From contig NZ_MPSB01000001.1 of NCBI RefSeq assembly GCF_001981525.1, positions 62,001 through 126,000 of the forward strand: 64,000 bases of DNA, given 5' to 3'. The notes beneath the pieces are model-generated. The model ran no database searches. It saw only the letters and a program-made list of their open reading frames with translations, and was not told where the DNA came from. Origin of the DNA: Sphingomonas jeddahensis (GTDB taxonomy: Bacteria > Pseudomonadota > Alphaproteobacteria > Sphingomonadales > Sphingomonadaceae). Positions 9,164-16,737 of the stretch are shown here, in pieces. Positions within the stretch are counted from its first letter, which is position 1. Every line of letters begins with the position of its first letter. A program made the position numbers and the translations under genes.

Positions 9164-10037
9164 CGCGACGCTGATAGCAGCCGGGCGCCTGTCGCCCCAG
9201 ACCCTCTCTGACGCGCAGGAGCGGCTTGCGGCTGCCGGCTGCGCTCCGGTCGCCGCCGGCTGGCTCGACGAAGGGGATGCGGCGGACATTCCGTTCGGCC
9301 TGTCTCCCGATGCTGCCCGCCAAGCGCTGGAAGGCGCCCTTGATCGCGTCGATGTGGTCGTCCAGCCGCTGGCCGGGCGCGAGAAGCGCCTGCTGGTCGC
9401 GGACATGGATTCCACCATGATCACCGTCGAATGCATCGACGAACTCGCGGACTATGCCGGCATCAAGCCGCAGATCGCCGAGATTACCGAGGCGGCGATG
9501 CGCGGCGAACTCGATTTTGCCGCCGCGCTCGACGCGCGGGTCGCGTTGCTGAAAGATCTTGGCGCTGACGCGATCGATCGCTGCCGCGCGGAACGGGTGA
9601 AGCTGATGCCGGGTGCTGTGACGCTGGTGCGCACCATGCGCGCGCGCGGCGCCACCAGCATTCTCGTTTCCGGCGGCTTCACCGCTTTCGCCGATGCAGT
9701 GGGCGAAGAAATCGGCTTCAATCGGGTAATTGCAAACAGGCTGGAGGTTAAGGACGGCAAGCTCGCCGGTACTGTAATCAAACCGATCGTCGATTCCGCC
9801 ACCAAGGAGCGCACCTTGCGCGAAGCGCGCGTCGAACTCGGGCTGGCGGAGGAGGCCACGCTGGCGGTGGGGGATGGCGCCAACGATCTGGCGATGATCA
9901 ACATCGCAGGACTTGGCGTGGCTTATCACGCCAAGCCGATCGTCGCCGCGGCGGCTGGCGCACGGATCGACCATAATGATCTTACCGCGCTACTCTGGGC
10001 GCAAGGCTTGCCGCGCCGGGAGTGGGTGGCAGGCTGA
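9156..10037 (+). CDS. serB: phosphoserine phosphatase
   Basis: SerB removes phosphate from phosphoserine in the last step of serine synthesis. It is a HAD-family enzyme: the nucleophile motif DMDSTMI (about residue 86 on), the SGGFTAFAD motif, and the GDGANDLAMI motif are all intact, behind an N-terminal ACT-like region. The TTG start at 9156 is chosen because GAAAGGGG lies five to six bases upstream and the resulting N-terminus LFTATLIAAG matches the family. The start overlaps the divergent miaA start, so each gene's promoter must lie inside the other's coding region. Confidence 0.93.
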   Translation: MFTATLIAAGRLSPQTLSDAQERLAAAGCAPVAAGWLDEGDAADIPFGLSPDAARQALEGALDRVDVVVQPLAGREKRLLVADMDSTMITVECIDELADYAGIKPQIAEITEAAMRGELDFAAALDARVALLKDLGADAIDRCRAERVKLMPGAVTLVRTMRARGATSILVSGGFTAFADAVGEEIGFNRVIANRLEVKDGKLAGTVIKPIVDSATKERTLREARVELGLAEEATLAVGDGANDLAMINIAGLGVAYHAKPIVAAAAGARIDHNDLTALLWAQGLPRREWVAG

Positions 10038-10124
10038 CCTGTCCCGGGCGCACATGCCTGTCCTACTCACCGTGGTTTGTGGCATGTGGGTGGGCATGAT
10101 TGCGTCCCCCACAACTCATCCGCT

Positions 10125-10175
10125 CGCGAATGTTGAGACAGGTGTGCCAGAGCCTCAACTTCCTCAACATTCGCG
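10125..10175. promoter_or_regulatory. 13-base inverted repeat before the glycosyltransferase
   Basis: Perfect arms CGCGAATGTTGAG (10125-10137) and CTCAACATTCGCG (10163-10175) enclose 25 bases and end seven bases before the GTG of the next gene. There is no T-run, so it does not look like an intrinsic terminator. It could be an operator or an RNA hairpin that controls translation. Confidence 0.5.
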
Positions 10176-10181
10176 CGCTAA

Positions 10182-11330
10182 GTGACTGATCCGATGTCGC
10201 CACCGATCAATATTCTCCATCTCCATTCCACCTTCGATCTTGGTGGCAAGGAGGCGCGCGCCGTACGGCTGATGAACGCGTTCGGCGATCGTGCTCGCCA
10301 CACGATCGTGTCGGGGATGGAGGGGCGCTACGGCGCGCGCGAGCGGATCGCCAAGGGCATCAAGTATGAGATCGCGCAGAATCCTCCACCGCTGCAAGGG
10401 CGCCCCTCCGTGGCGCGCTACGAAGCGATCGCCCGCTACATGCGCCGCTTCGACTTGGTCCTGACGTATAATTGGGGTGCGATCGACGGTGTCATGGCAC
10501 GGCGCGTGTTCGGCCGTGGCACGCCGCCGGTCGTTCATCACGAAGACGGCTTCAACGAGGACGAGGCGGGCGGACTGAAGCGAGAGCGCAACCTCTACCG
10601 CCGCCTTGCCCTGAGTGCCGCACATGGCCTGGCGGTTCCCTCGACGACGCTGGAACGCATCGCGCTGGAAACATGGAAGCAGCCGCGCGCCAAGGTCCAT
10701 CGCATCGTCAACGGAATTGCCACCGATCTTTATACCAAACGCCCCGATCCCAAGGCGATCCCCGGCTTCGTCCGCAAACCGAGGGAGACGGTGATCGGCA
10801 CCGTCGCCGGTCTGCGCGCGGTCAAGGATCTACCCGCGCTGGTTCGCGCCGTGGGCGGGCTGTCCACCCGCTTTCGCCTCGTCATCATTGGCGAGGGGCC
10901 GGAACGCGCCGCGATCGAGCAGGCCGCGCTGGCGATGGGAATCGAGGATCAGCTCATCATGCCAGGGTTCCTGGATCGGCCCTATCGCTTTCTGGGGCTT
11001 TTCGATCTGCTGGCGCTGTCGTCCCGCTCGGAGCAATTCCCGATTTCGGTGGTTGAAGCGATGGCTGCCGGCCTGCCGATCGTCGCTCCACCAGTCGGTG
11101 ACGTGCCGGCGATGGTGGCGCCGGAGAATGCGCCGTTCATCACCGACTATCCCGGTGAAGTGCGGCTGCGCGATGCAATGCAGGCGCTGATCGCCGACCC
11201 CGAACTGCGGCGCAGCGTGGGGGAGGCGAACCGCCGCAAGGCACAAACGGAGTATGATGAGGACCGGATGATCGCTCGCTACGCGGCGCTTTATGAAGGG
11301 GCAATGGAGCGGCCGGGGTCATTGTTCTGA
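10182..11330 (+). CDS. glycosyltransferase family 4 protein
   Basis: A GT-B fold retaining glycosyltransferase of 382 residues. The N-terminal domain carries the HSTFDLGGKEARAVRLMNAF segment (acceptor side Gly-Gly loop). The C-terminal domain has IGTVAGLRAVKDLPALVRAV and IIGEGPERAAIEQAA, then the E-x7-E nucleotide-sugar motif in SEQFPISVVEAMAAGLPIVA. It resembles enzymes of exopolysaccharide gene sets, but no other polysaccharide genes adjoin it and the sugar cannot be predicted. The GTG at 10182 has no clear ribosome binding site; an ATG at 10194 (MSPPINILHLHS) is an equally good start. Confidence 0.88.
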   Translation: MTDPMSPPINILHLHSTFDLGGKEARAVRLMNAFGDRARHTIVSGMEGRYGARERIAKGIKYEIAQNPPPLQGRPSVARYEAIARYMRRFDLVLTYNWGAIDGVMARRVFGRGTPPVVHHEDGFNEDEAGGLKRERNLYRRLALSAAHGLAVPSTTLERIALETWKQPRAKVHRIVNGIATDLYTKRPDPKAIPGFVRKPRETVIGTVAGLRAVKDLPALVRAVGGLSTRFRLVIIGEGPERAAIEQAALAMGIEDQLIMPGFLDRPYRFLGLFDLLALSSRSEQFPISVVEAMAAGLPIVAPPVGDVPAMVAPENAPFITDYPGEVRLRDAMQALIADPELRRSVGEANRRKAQTEYDEDRMIARYAALYEGAMERPGSLF

Positions 11331-11394
11331 AACCAAAAGGCTCGCGCGACGAAACCTTTCTCGCTAGGGCGCCTTATCCGTTTGCAAGAGGTGA

Positions 11395-12819
11395 TTGAAG
11401 CTCGTGGCCACTGCCGTTTTCAAGGGGCTGAAGCCCATTATCTACAACGGCCGCGAAGTGTGGCCGCTGGTGGAGGGCGGCAAAGGTGTTGCAGCGACCA
11501 ACCATGCCTCCGCGGGTGCATGGGCCGCGGCCGGCGGCATCGGCACGGTCAGCGCGGTCAATGCCGACAGCTACGATCCCGAGGGCAAGATCGTGCCGCA
11601 GGTGTATCACGCCGCCACTCGGCGCGAGCGGCATGAGGAACTGATCGCCTACGCCATCGAAGGTGCTGTTCAGCAGGTGCAGCGCGCCTGGGAGATCGCT
11701 GGCGGCAAGGGCGCGATCAACATCAACGTCCTGTGGGAGATGGGCGGCGCGCAGCGTGTGCTGCAAGGCGTGCTGGAGCGCACCCGTGGGCTGGTGGCTG
11801 GCGTCACCTGCGGCGCAGGCATGCCGTACAAGCTGAGCGAAATCGCCGCTTCGTACAACGTCAACTATCTGCCGATCGTCTCCTCGGGGCGTGCCTTCCG
11901 GGCGCTTTGGAAGCGCGCCTATTCAAAGGTTTCCGAACTGCTGGGCGCGGTGGTTTATGAAGATCCATGGCTCGCAGGTGGGCACAACGGTTTGTCGAAT
12001 GCCGAGGATCCGCTGAAGCCGGAGGATCCCTATCCCCGCGTCAAGGCACTGCGAGAGACGATGCGCGAGGGCGGCATCCCGGATTCGACGCCGATCATCA
12101 TGGCCGGCGGTGTGTGGTACTTGCGCGACTGGAACAACTGGATCGACAATCCCGAACTGGGTGCGATCGCCTTCCAGTACGGCACGCGCCCGCTGCTGAC
12201 GCAGGAAAGCCCGATTCCGCAGGAGTGGAAGGAGCGGCTGATGACGATTGAGGAGGGCGACGTCCTCCTGCATCGTTTCTCGCCCACTGGTTTTTACTCG
12301 TCCGCGGTGCGCAATCCGTTTCTCCGCAGCCTGGAGGCCAGGTCCGAGCGGCAGATTGCGTTCTCCACCCAGGAAGCGGGCGACCACGTCTTCCAGCTCG
12401 ATGTGGGTGTGAAGGGCAAGAACTTCTGGGTCACCAAGGGCGATCTGATGCGCGCCCGCGAGTGGTTCGGCCACGGCTTCACCGATGCACTGAAGACGCC
12501 GGACAACACGTTGGTGTTCGTCAATCCGCAGGAAAAGGCAGAAATCCGCAAGGATCAGGCGGATTGCATGGGCTGCCTGAGCCAATGTCTGTTCTCGAGC
12601 TGGGCCGATACGGAGACCAACTCCACCGGTCGCTTGGCCGATCCGCGCAGTTTCTGCATTCAAAAGACGCTGCAGGACATCGCCCATGGCGGCGACACCG
12701 AGGCGAATCTGATGTTCGCCGGGCATGCCGCGTATAACTTCAAGCGTGATCCGTTCTATTCCAACGGATTCGTACCCACCGTGAAGCAGCTAGTGGATCG
12801 CATTCTGACCGGGGATTGA
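11395..12819 (+). CDS. FMN-dependent oxidoreductase, nitronate monooxygenase family, long form
   Basis: The N-terminal two thirds match the nitronate monooxygenase/2-nitropropane dioxygenase TIM barrel (GLVAGVTCGAGMP, DSTPIIMAGGVWYLRDW, GAIAFQYGTRPLLTQES, with flavin phosphate-binding Gly residues). At 474 residues it is more than 100 longer than the classical enzyme. The extra C-terminus contains a Cys cluster, C-x2-C-x3-C in DCMGCLSQC, and a further Cys in RSFCIQ, which suggests metal or Fe-S binding. The TTG at 11395 follows AAGAGGTG closely; a GTG at 11404 is an alternative. It stands alone, and the substrate is unknown. Confidence 0.82.
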   Translation: MKLVATAVFKGLKPIIYNGREVWPLVEGGKGVAATNHASAGAWAAAGGIGTVSAVNADSYDPEGKIVPQVYHAATRRERHEELIAYAIEGAVQQVQRAWEIAGGKGAININVLWEMGGAQRVLQGVLERTRGLVAGVTCGAGMPYKLSEIAASYNVNYLPIVSSGRAFRALWKRAYSKVSELLGAVVYEDPWLAGGHNGLSNAEDPLKPEDPYPRVKALRETMREGGIPDSTPIIMAGGVWYLRDWNNWIDNPELGAIAFQYGTRPLLTQESPIPQEWKERLMTIEEGDVLLHRFSPTGFYSSAVRNPFLRSLEARSERQIAFSTQEAGDHVFQLDVGVKGKNFWVTKGDLMRAREWFGHGFTDALKTPDNTLVFVNPQEKAEIRKDQADCMGCLSQCLFSSWADTETNSTGRLADPRSFCIQKTLQDIAHGGDTEANLMFAGHAAYNFKRDPFYSNGFVPTVKQLVDRILTGD

Positions 12820-12912
12820 GACGCCCTTATCGGCAATGAGACTAGCGGCCATTGTTGCGGCCTCCGCCGCCCTGATCGAGCGGTGATGGTTGCAGCAGCG
12901 GTCGTTCAATCG

Positions 12913-13023
12913 TCATTGCGACCAGGTCGCCGCCGCGGGCAACTGAAATGCGCGCATGGCCCAGCGAACCGAGGTAGCGACGGCGGTTGCACCAAGCATC
13001 AGCAGAAGAATCGTCTTCTTCAT
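12913..13023 (-). CDS. small ORF with signal-peptide-like N-terminus
   Basis: An ATG at 13023 with GGAGAAA about six bases upstream opens a 36-codon frame that begins MKKTILLLMLGATAVATS, which has the n- and h-regions of a signal peptide. The rest (RWAMRAFQLPAAATWSQ) is short and shows no known domain. It lies 84 bases downstream of the 2-hydroxyacid dehydrogenase on the same strand. It may be a real small secreted or membrane peptide, or the remnant of a longer gene. The rest of the 288-base gap holds nothing I recognise. Confidence 0.35.
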   Translation of the reverse strand: MKKTILLLMLGATAVATSVRWAMRAFQLPAAATWSQ

Positions 13024-13107
13024 GATCGTTTCTCCATTTTCTGGGACGATCAAGAAATGTCGCAGCAGAGGTCGGCTCTGATCGGCATCTTGAATTAGCG
13101 CGCGGGT

Positions 13108-14106
13108 TCAGGCCCAGCCTTCAAGTACCTGGTCGGGCGGGCGGTGACCATCCGCCCACATCCGGATGTTGGCGATCACTTTTTCACCCGTCGCCAGTCG
13201 CCCTTCAAACGTAGCCGAGCCCATGTGCGGCGTCATGACGACATTAGGGAGCGCCAGCAGTCGCGGATCGATCGCGGGCTCGTGGGTCCAGACGTCGAGA
13301 CCAGCGCCAGCGAGGCGGCCCGCTTCCAGCGCATCGATCATTGCTTCCTCATCGACAATCCCGCCGCGGCTGGCGTTGATGAGGTGGACGTGCGGGCGCA
13401 GCAGGGCAATGCGATCTGCGCCGATCAGGTTGGCGCTATCTGCATTCAGCGGCGTGTGCATTGTCAGGATGTCAATGGCGCCGAGCATCTCATCGAGGTT
13501 CGGGTGCCATTGCGCCTGTAGCTCCGCCTCAACCACCTTCGGCAGGCGGTGGCGATTGTGATAGTGGATCGACAGGCCGAAGGCGCGCGCCCGGCGGGCG
13601 ACCGCCTGGCCGATGCGGCCCATGCCGACGATGCCTAATGCTTTGCCGCCGATACGGTGGCCGAGCATCCCGCCGGGGCTCCAGCCCTTCCACTCGCCGG
13701 AGCGGACCAGCTTCTCGCCTTCCGCCAGCCGGCGCGGAACCGAGACGATCAGCGCCATCGTCATGTCGGCGGTGTCTTCGGTGAGGACGCCCGGCGTGTT
13801 GGTGACGATGATGCCGCGCGCACGCGCCGCCCTGAGGTCGATATGGTTCACGCCCGCGCCGAAATTGGCGATCAGCTTCAGCCGCTCGCCAGCAGCGGCG
13901 ATCAGATCGGCATCGATCGTATCCACGACGGAGGGGACCAGCACGTCGCAATCAGCCATGGCGGCGGCGAGCTGATCGCGCGACATGGCGAGATCGCCGC
14001 GGTTGTTGACCGTATCGAACAGAGCCTCCAGCCGATCCATCGTGGCGTTCGGCAGCTCACGGGTGACGACCACCCGAGGGTTGGGGCAGCGGCGGGTATC
14101 GACCAT
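13108..14106 (-). CDS. D-isomer-specific 2-hydroxyacid dehydrogenase
   Basis: An NAD(P)-dependent dehydrogenase, probably a glyoxylate/hydroxypyruvate reductase (GyaR/GhrB-like). Visible motifs are the substrate loop FGAGVNHID, the nucleotide-binding LGIVGMGRIGQAVARRARAFG, the catalytic Arg in NASRGGIVDEEA, the Glu in GLDVWTHEP, and the catalytic His in TPHMGSAT. The ATG at 14106 gives MVDTRRCPNPRVVVTREL; a TTG at 14142 could add 12 residues. It diverges from the SH3/nadC operon across about 100 bases. Confidence 0.9.
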   Translation of the reverse strand: MVDTRRCPNPRVVVTRELPNATMDRLEALFDTVNNRGDLAMSRDQLAAAMADCDVLVPSVVDTIDADLIAAAGERLKLIANFGAGVNHIDLRAARARGIIVTNTPGVLTEDTADMTMALIVSVPRRLAEGEKLVRSGEWKGWSPGGMLGHRIGGKALGIVGMGRIGQAVARRARAFGLSIHYHNRHRLPKVVEAELQAQWHPNLDEMLGAIDILTMHTPLNADSANLIGADRIALLRPHVHLINASRGGIVDEEAMIDALEAGRLAGAGLDVWTHEPAIDPRLLALPNVVMTPHMGSATFEGRLATGEKVIANIRMWADGHRPPDQVLEGWA

Positions 14107-14202
14107 GACGCCAGGATTGGCGAAGCGACGCGCAGGCGTCAACGATCGGTTGATGGCAGGGCGTCGGCGCGGCTACAGGGGCGGCTTGGTCGAAGGGGTC
14201 AG

Positions 14203-14697
14203 ATGATGCGGCGTTGGACGGTATCGATTGCTATCGCCGCATGTGTCGGGCTGGTCGCAGGTGCGCAGGCACAGAGCAACAAGGACAAGCCCAAGCCACC
14301 CTATTTCGCCTCGATCGGTGCGGGCAAGGCGCGGATGCGGTCGGGGCCGGGGCGCAGCTATCCGGCGACCTGGCTGTACGTGCGCGCCGATCTGCCGGTG
14401 CGCGTGGTCGATGTGTTCAAAGACTGGCGCAAGGTGGAAGATCCCGGCGGCACGCAGGGCTGGATGCTCGGCACGTTGATCAGCCGGACGCGAACCGCGG
14501 TGGTGCAGGGGGCGATCACCGAATTGCGCGAGCGGCCGGCATTCGGCGCGCGCGTCCTGTGGCGGGCGGAGCCGGGCGTAGTGGGGCGATTGAGCCAGTG
14601 CGCGCGCGGCTGGTGCCGTTTCGACGTGCGGGGGCAGGCGGGCTTTGTCGAGATCAGCCGCTTGTGGGGCGTCGCGTCGGAGGAGACTCTGCCGTGA
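14203..14697 (+). CDS. secreted SH3-domain protein
   Basis: The product (about 164 residues) has a signal peptide (MMRRWTVSIAIAACVGLVAGAQAQ) and two bacterial SH3-like repeats: ASIGAGKARMRSGPGRSYPATW... and AITELRERPAF...RGQAGFVEISRLWG. Such proteins act in the cell envelope, often near peptidoglycan. AAGGGG lies five bases before the first of two tandem ATGs (14203, 14206). Its TGA overlaps the GTG of nadC, so the two are translationally coupled. Confidence 0.85.
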   Translation: MMRRWTVSIAIAACVGLVAGAQAQSNKDKPKPPYFASIGAGKARMRSGPGRSYPATWLYVRADLPVRVVDVFKDWRKVEDPGGTQGWMLGTLISRTRTAVVQGAITELRERPAFGARVLWRAEPGVVGRLSQCARGWCRFDVRGQAGFVEISRLWGVASEETLP

Positions 14698-15530
14698 TCG
14701 AAGGCTTCGATATCGGCGCGTTCGTTTCCGCGACATTAGCGGAGGATTTAGGACCGGGGAGGGATGTCACGTCCGAAGCCGTCATCCCCGCGAACGCGCG
14801 GTTCGATGCGGTCATGGATACGCGGGACGCCATTACGGTGGCGGGGCTGGAGATCGCAGCGGCGTTCTTCCGCCGGCTCGATCCAAATGCGGCGGTGGTG
14901 CGCCTTGTTGCCGATGGCGAGCGGGTGCCTGCGGGAACCGAGATCATGCGTGTCGCAGGCGGAGCGCGGGCGCTGCTGACCGCGGAGCGATCGGCGCTCA
15001 ACACGGTGCAGCATCTGTCGGGAATCGCGACACTCACCGCGCGTTACGTCGACCAGATCGCCGGAACGGGCGCGGTGTTGCTTGACACCCGCAAGACGAT
15101 CCCCGGCCTCCGCCTGCTGGAGAAATATGCCACGCGGATGGGTGGGGCGCAGAACCACCGCATGGGGCTGTGGGATGCGGCGATGATCAAGGACAATCAC
15201 GTCGCAGTTGCCGGCGACGTGGGCGAGGCGGTACGCCGCGCGCGTGCGGCCGGGGTGGCGGAGATCATCGTCGAGGTGGACCGGGTGGAGCAGATCGAGC
15301 CGGCACTAGCGGCCGGCGCCACGCGGCTGCTGCTCGACAATATGCCACCAGCCGTGCTGCGCGGCGCGGTGACATTGGTCGGCGGGCGCGTGAAGACCGA
15401 GGCATCGGGCGGCGTGACGCTGGAGACGATCCGCGCCATTGCTGAAACCGGTGTCGATTACATCAGCGTCGGCCGGCTGACGCAGTCAGCACCGGCGGCC
15501 GATATCGGCCTCGATTTCGCGCTCACTTGA
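14694..15530 (+). CDS. nadC: nicotinate-nucleotide pyrophosphorylase (carboxylating)
   Basis: NadC converts quinolinate and PRPP to nicotinate mononucleotide in de novo NAD synthesis. The 278 residues carry the family signatures LAEDLGPGRDVTS near the N-terminus, DTRKTIPGLRLLEKYATRMGG, QNHRMGLWDAAMIKDNH (substrate-binding basic residues), and the C-terminal EASGGVTLETI...YISVGRLT. It starts at a GTG that overlaps the SH3 gene's stop (GTGA). No nadA or nadB is in the window. Confidence 0.95.
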   Translation: MIEGFDIGAFVSATLAEDLGPGRDVTSEAVIPANARFDAVMDTRDAITVAGLEIAAAFFRRLDPNAAVVRLVADGERVPAGTEIMRVAGGARALLTAERSALNTVQHLSGIATLTARYVDQIAGTGAVLLDTRKTIPGLRLLEKYATRMGGAQNHRMGLWDAAMIKDNHVAVAGDVGEAVRRARAAGVAEIIVEVDRVEQIEPALAAGATRLLLDNMPPAVLRGAVTLVGGRVKTEASGGVTLETIRAIAETGVDYISVGRLTQSAPAADIGLDFALT

Positions 15531-15544
15531 GGACGCTGCTTTCC

Positions 15545-15985
15545 ATGACACGCCCGTTGTCGATCCAACGCTATGAGCGGCTGTATCTTCTTGCCCTGGC
15601 GCTCGGTGTCGGGAGCACGATGCTGGACTGGCCGCAGCGGGCGGCGAGCTTCGCGCGTGACCCGATCCTAGCCGAAATGGGGTGGATGCTGCCGGCCTCG
15701 TTGGTGGTGAATGTCCTGCTGCGACTCACCCTTTGGTTCTACACCGCGCGTCGGGCCAATCGGGCGGCCAAGTGGTTCGTCGTGCTGCTCGCGGGGATTG
15801 CGCTGGTCCTGCTTCTGTTCAGCCTCACCGCGCTGATCGCCGGCGCAACGCCGTCGCTCGCGGCTTCGCTGACCGGCATCATCTCGGGCGCGCTGTATAT
15901 CGCGGCGACGGCCTATCTGTTTCGCGGCGACGCGCGGGCGTGGTTCGGCGAAGAGGTTCATGGGGAAGGGGAGTTGGAGCTATGA
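15545..15985 (+). CDS. four-helix integral membrane protein, unknown function
   Basis: The 146-residue product has four hydrophobic segments (about residues 15-32, 47-67, 78-100 and 105-127) and short loops, ending in an acidic tail. No family is recognisable. The ATG at 15545 has GAGGA 11 bases upstream; a TTG at 15527 that overlaps the nadC stop would add six residues. The stop overlaps the start of the RNase T2 gene (ATGA). It is therefore the third gene of the SH3/nadC operon. Confidence 0.7.
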   Translation: MTRPLSIQRYERLYLLALALGVGSTMLDWPQRAASFARDPILAEMGWMLPASLVVNVLLRLTLWFYTARRANRAAKWFVVLLAGIALVLLLFSLTALIAGATPSLAASLTGIISGALYIAATAYLFRGDARAWFGEEVHGEGELEL

Positions 15986-16692
15986 TCCGGGGTTTGGCGG
16001 TGGCGCTGGCCTTCGTGCCGGGGCTCGCGGCGGCGCAGGCGTATCAATGTTCGGTGCCGGATACGGCCGCGCTGACGGTGCGACCCGATCTGCCGAGCGA
16101 GCGGGAGCCCAAGCGGCTGCTGCCGATCGGGCATTACACGCTGGCGATCAGCTGGTCGCCGCAATATTGTCGTAAGCCGGACGCCATAACGCGGTCGCGC
16201 TTCCAGTGCGGCAGTAGTAATCGCTTCGGCTTCGTGCTGCATGGCCTGTGGCCCGACGGCGTTGGCAAGGAGTGGCCGCAATATTGCAAGGCGACGCCGC
16301 TGATCTCGCCGGCGACGGTGCGCGCCAACATCTGCTCGACGCCCTCGGCGCAGCTGTTGCAGCATGAGTGGGCGAAGCATGGAACGTGCATGGCCGGCGA
16401 GACGCCGGAGAGCTACTTCGCCAAGTCCACGTCTTTGTACCGCAAGCTGCGCTACCCCGATATGGTGTCGTTGTCCCGCCAGCCGCTGAGCGCGGGGAAG
16501 CTCGCGGCGGCGATCGCGCGGGTCAATCCGGGGATGCGGGCGGACAATATGCGGATCACCACCGATCGGCAGGGCTGGCTGGACGAGGTGTGGATCTGTC
16601 TGGACAAGCGTTTCCGTTATGCGCGCTGTCCAGCGCATCAGGGTGGGGTCAAGGCGAACGCCCGGGTGCGGATCTGGCGCGGGCGGCGGTAA
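15982..16692 (+). CDS. secreted ribonuclease T2 family protein
   Basis: RNase T2 enzymes cleave RNA to 3'-phosphates outside the cytoplasm. The 236-residue product has a signal peptide (MIRGLAVALAFVPGLAAAQA) and both active-site blocks: HGLWPDG (CAS I) and HEWAKHGTC (CAS II), plus paired Cys that fit disulphides. It is the last gene of the operon and is followed by an intrinsic terminator. Confidence 0.93.
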   Translation: MIRGLAVALAFVPGLAAAQAYQCSVPDTAALTVRPDLPSEREPKRLLPIGHYTLAISWSPQYCRKPDAITRSRFQCGSSNRFGFVLHGLWPDGVGKEWPQYCKATPLISPATVRANICSTPSAQLLQHEWAKHGTCMAGETPESYFAKSTSLYRKLRYPDMVSLSRQPLSAGKLAAAIARVNPGMRADNMRITTDRQGWLDEVWICLDKRFRYARCPAHQGGVKANARVRIWRGRR

Positions 16693-16707
16693 GATAAGGG
16701 GCAAGCG

Positions 16708-16733
16708 CCTCCCCTCTAGGGGAGGAGCTTTTT
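16708..16733 (+). terminator. intrinsic terminator after the RNase T2 gene
   Basis: A perfect 7-base stem CCTCCCC/GGGGAGG with the loop TCTA is followed by AGCTTTTT. An outer pair, GCAAGCG (16701-16707) with CGCTTGC (16742-16748), can enclose it, and the outer right arm lies inside the convergent gene's 3' end. Confidence 0.75.
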
Positions 16734-16737
16734 CCCC

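Noticed and set aside
12883-13098. A 71-codon plus-strand ORF after the flavin oxidoreductase
   Set aside because: No ribosome binding site and no recognisable pattern; the minus-strand small ORF in the same gap is better supported.
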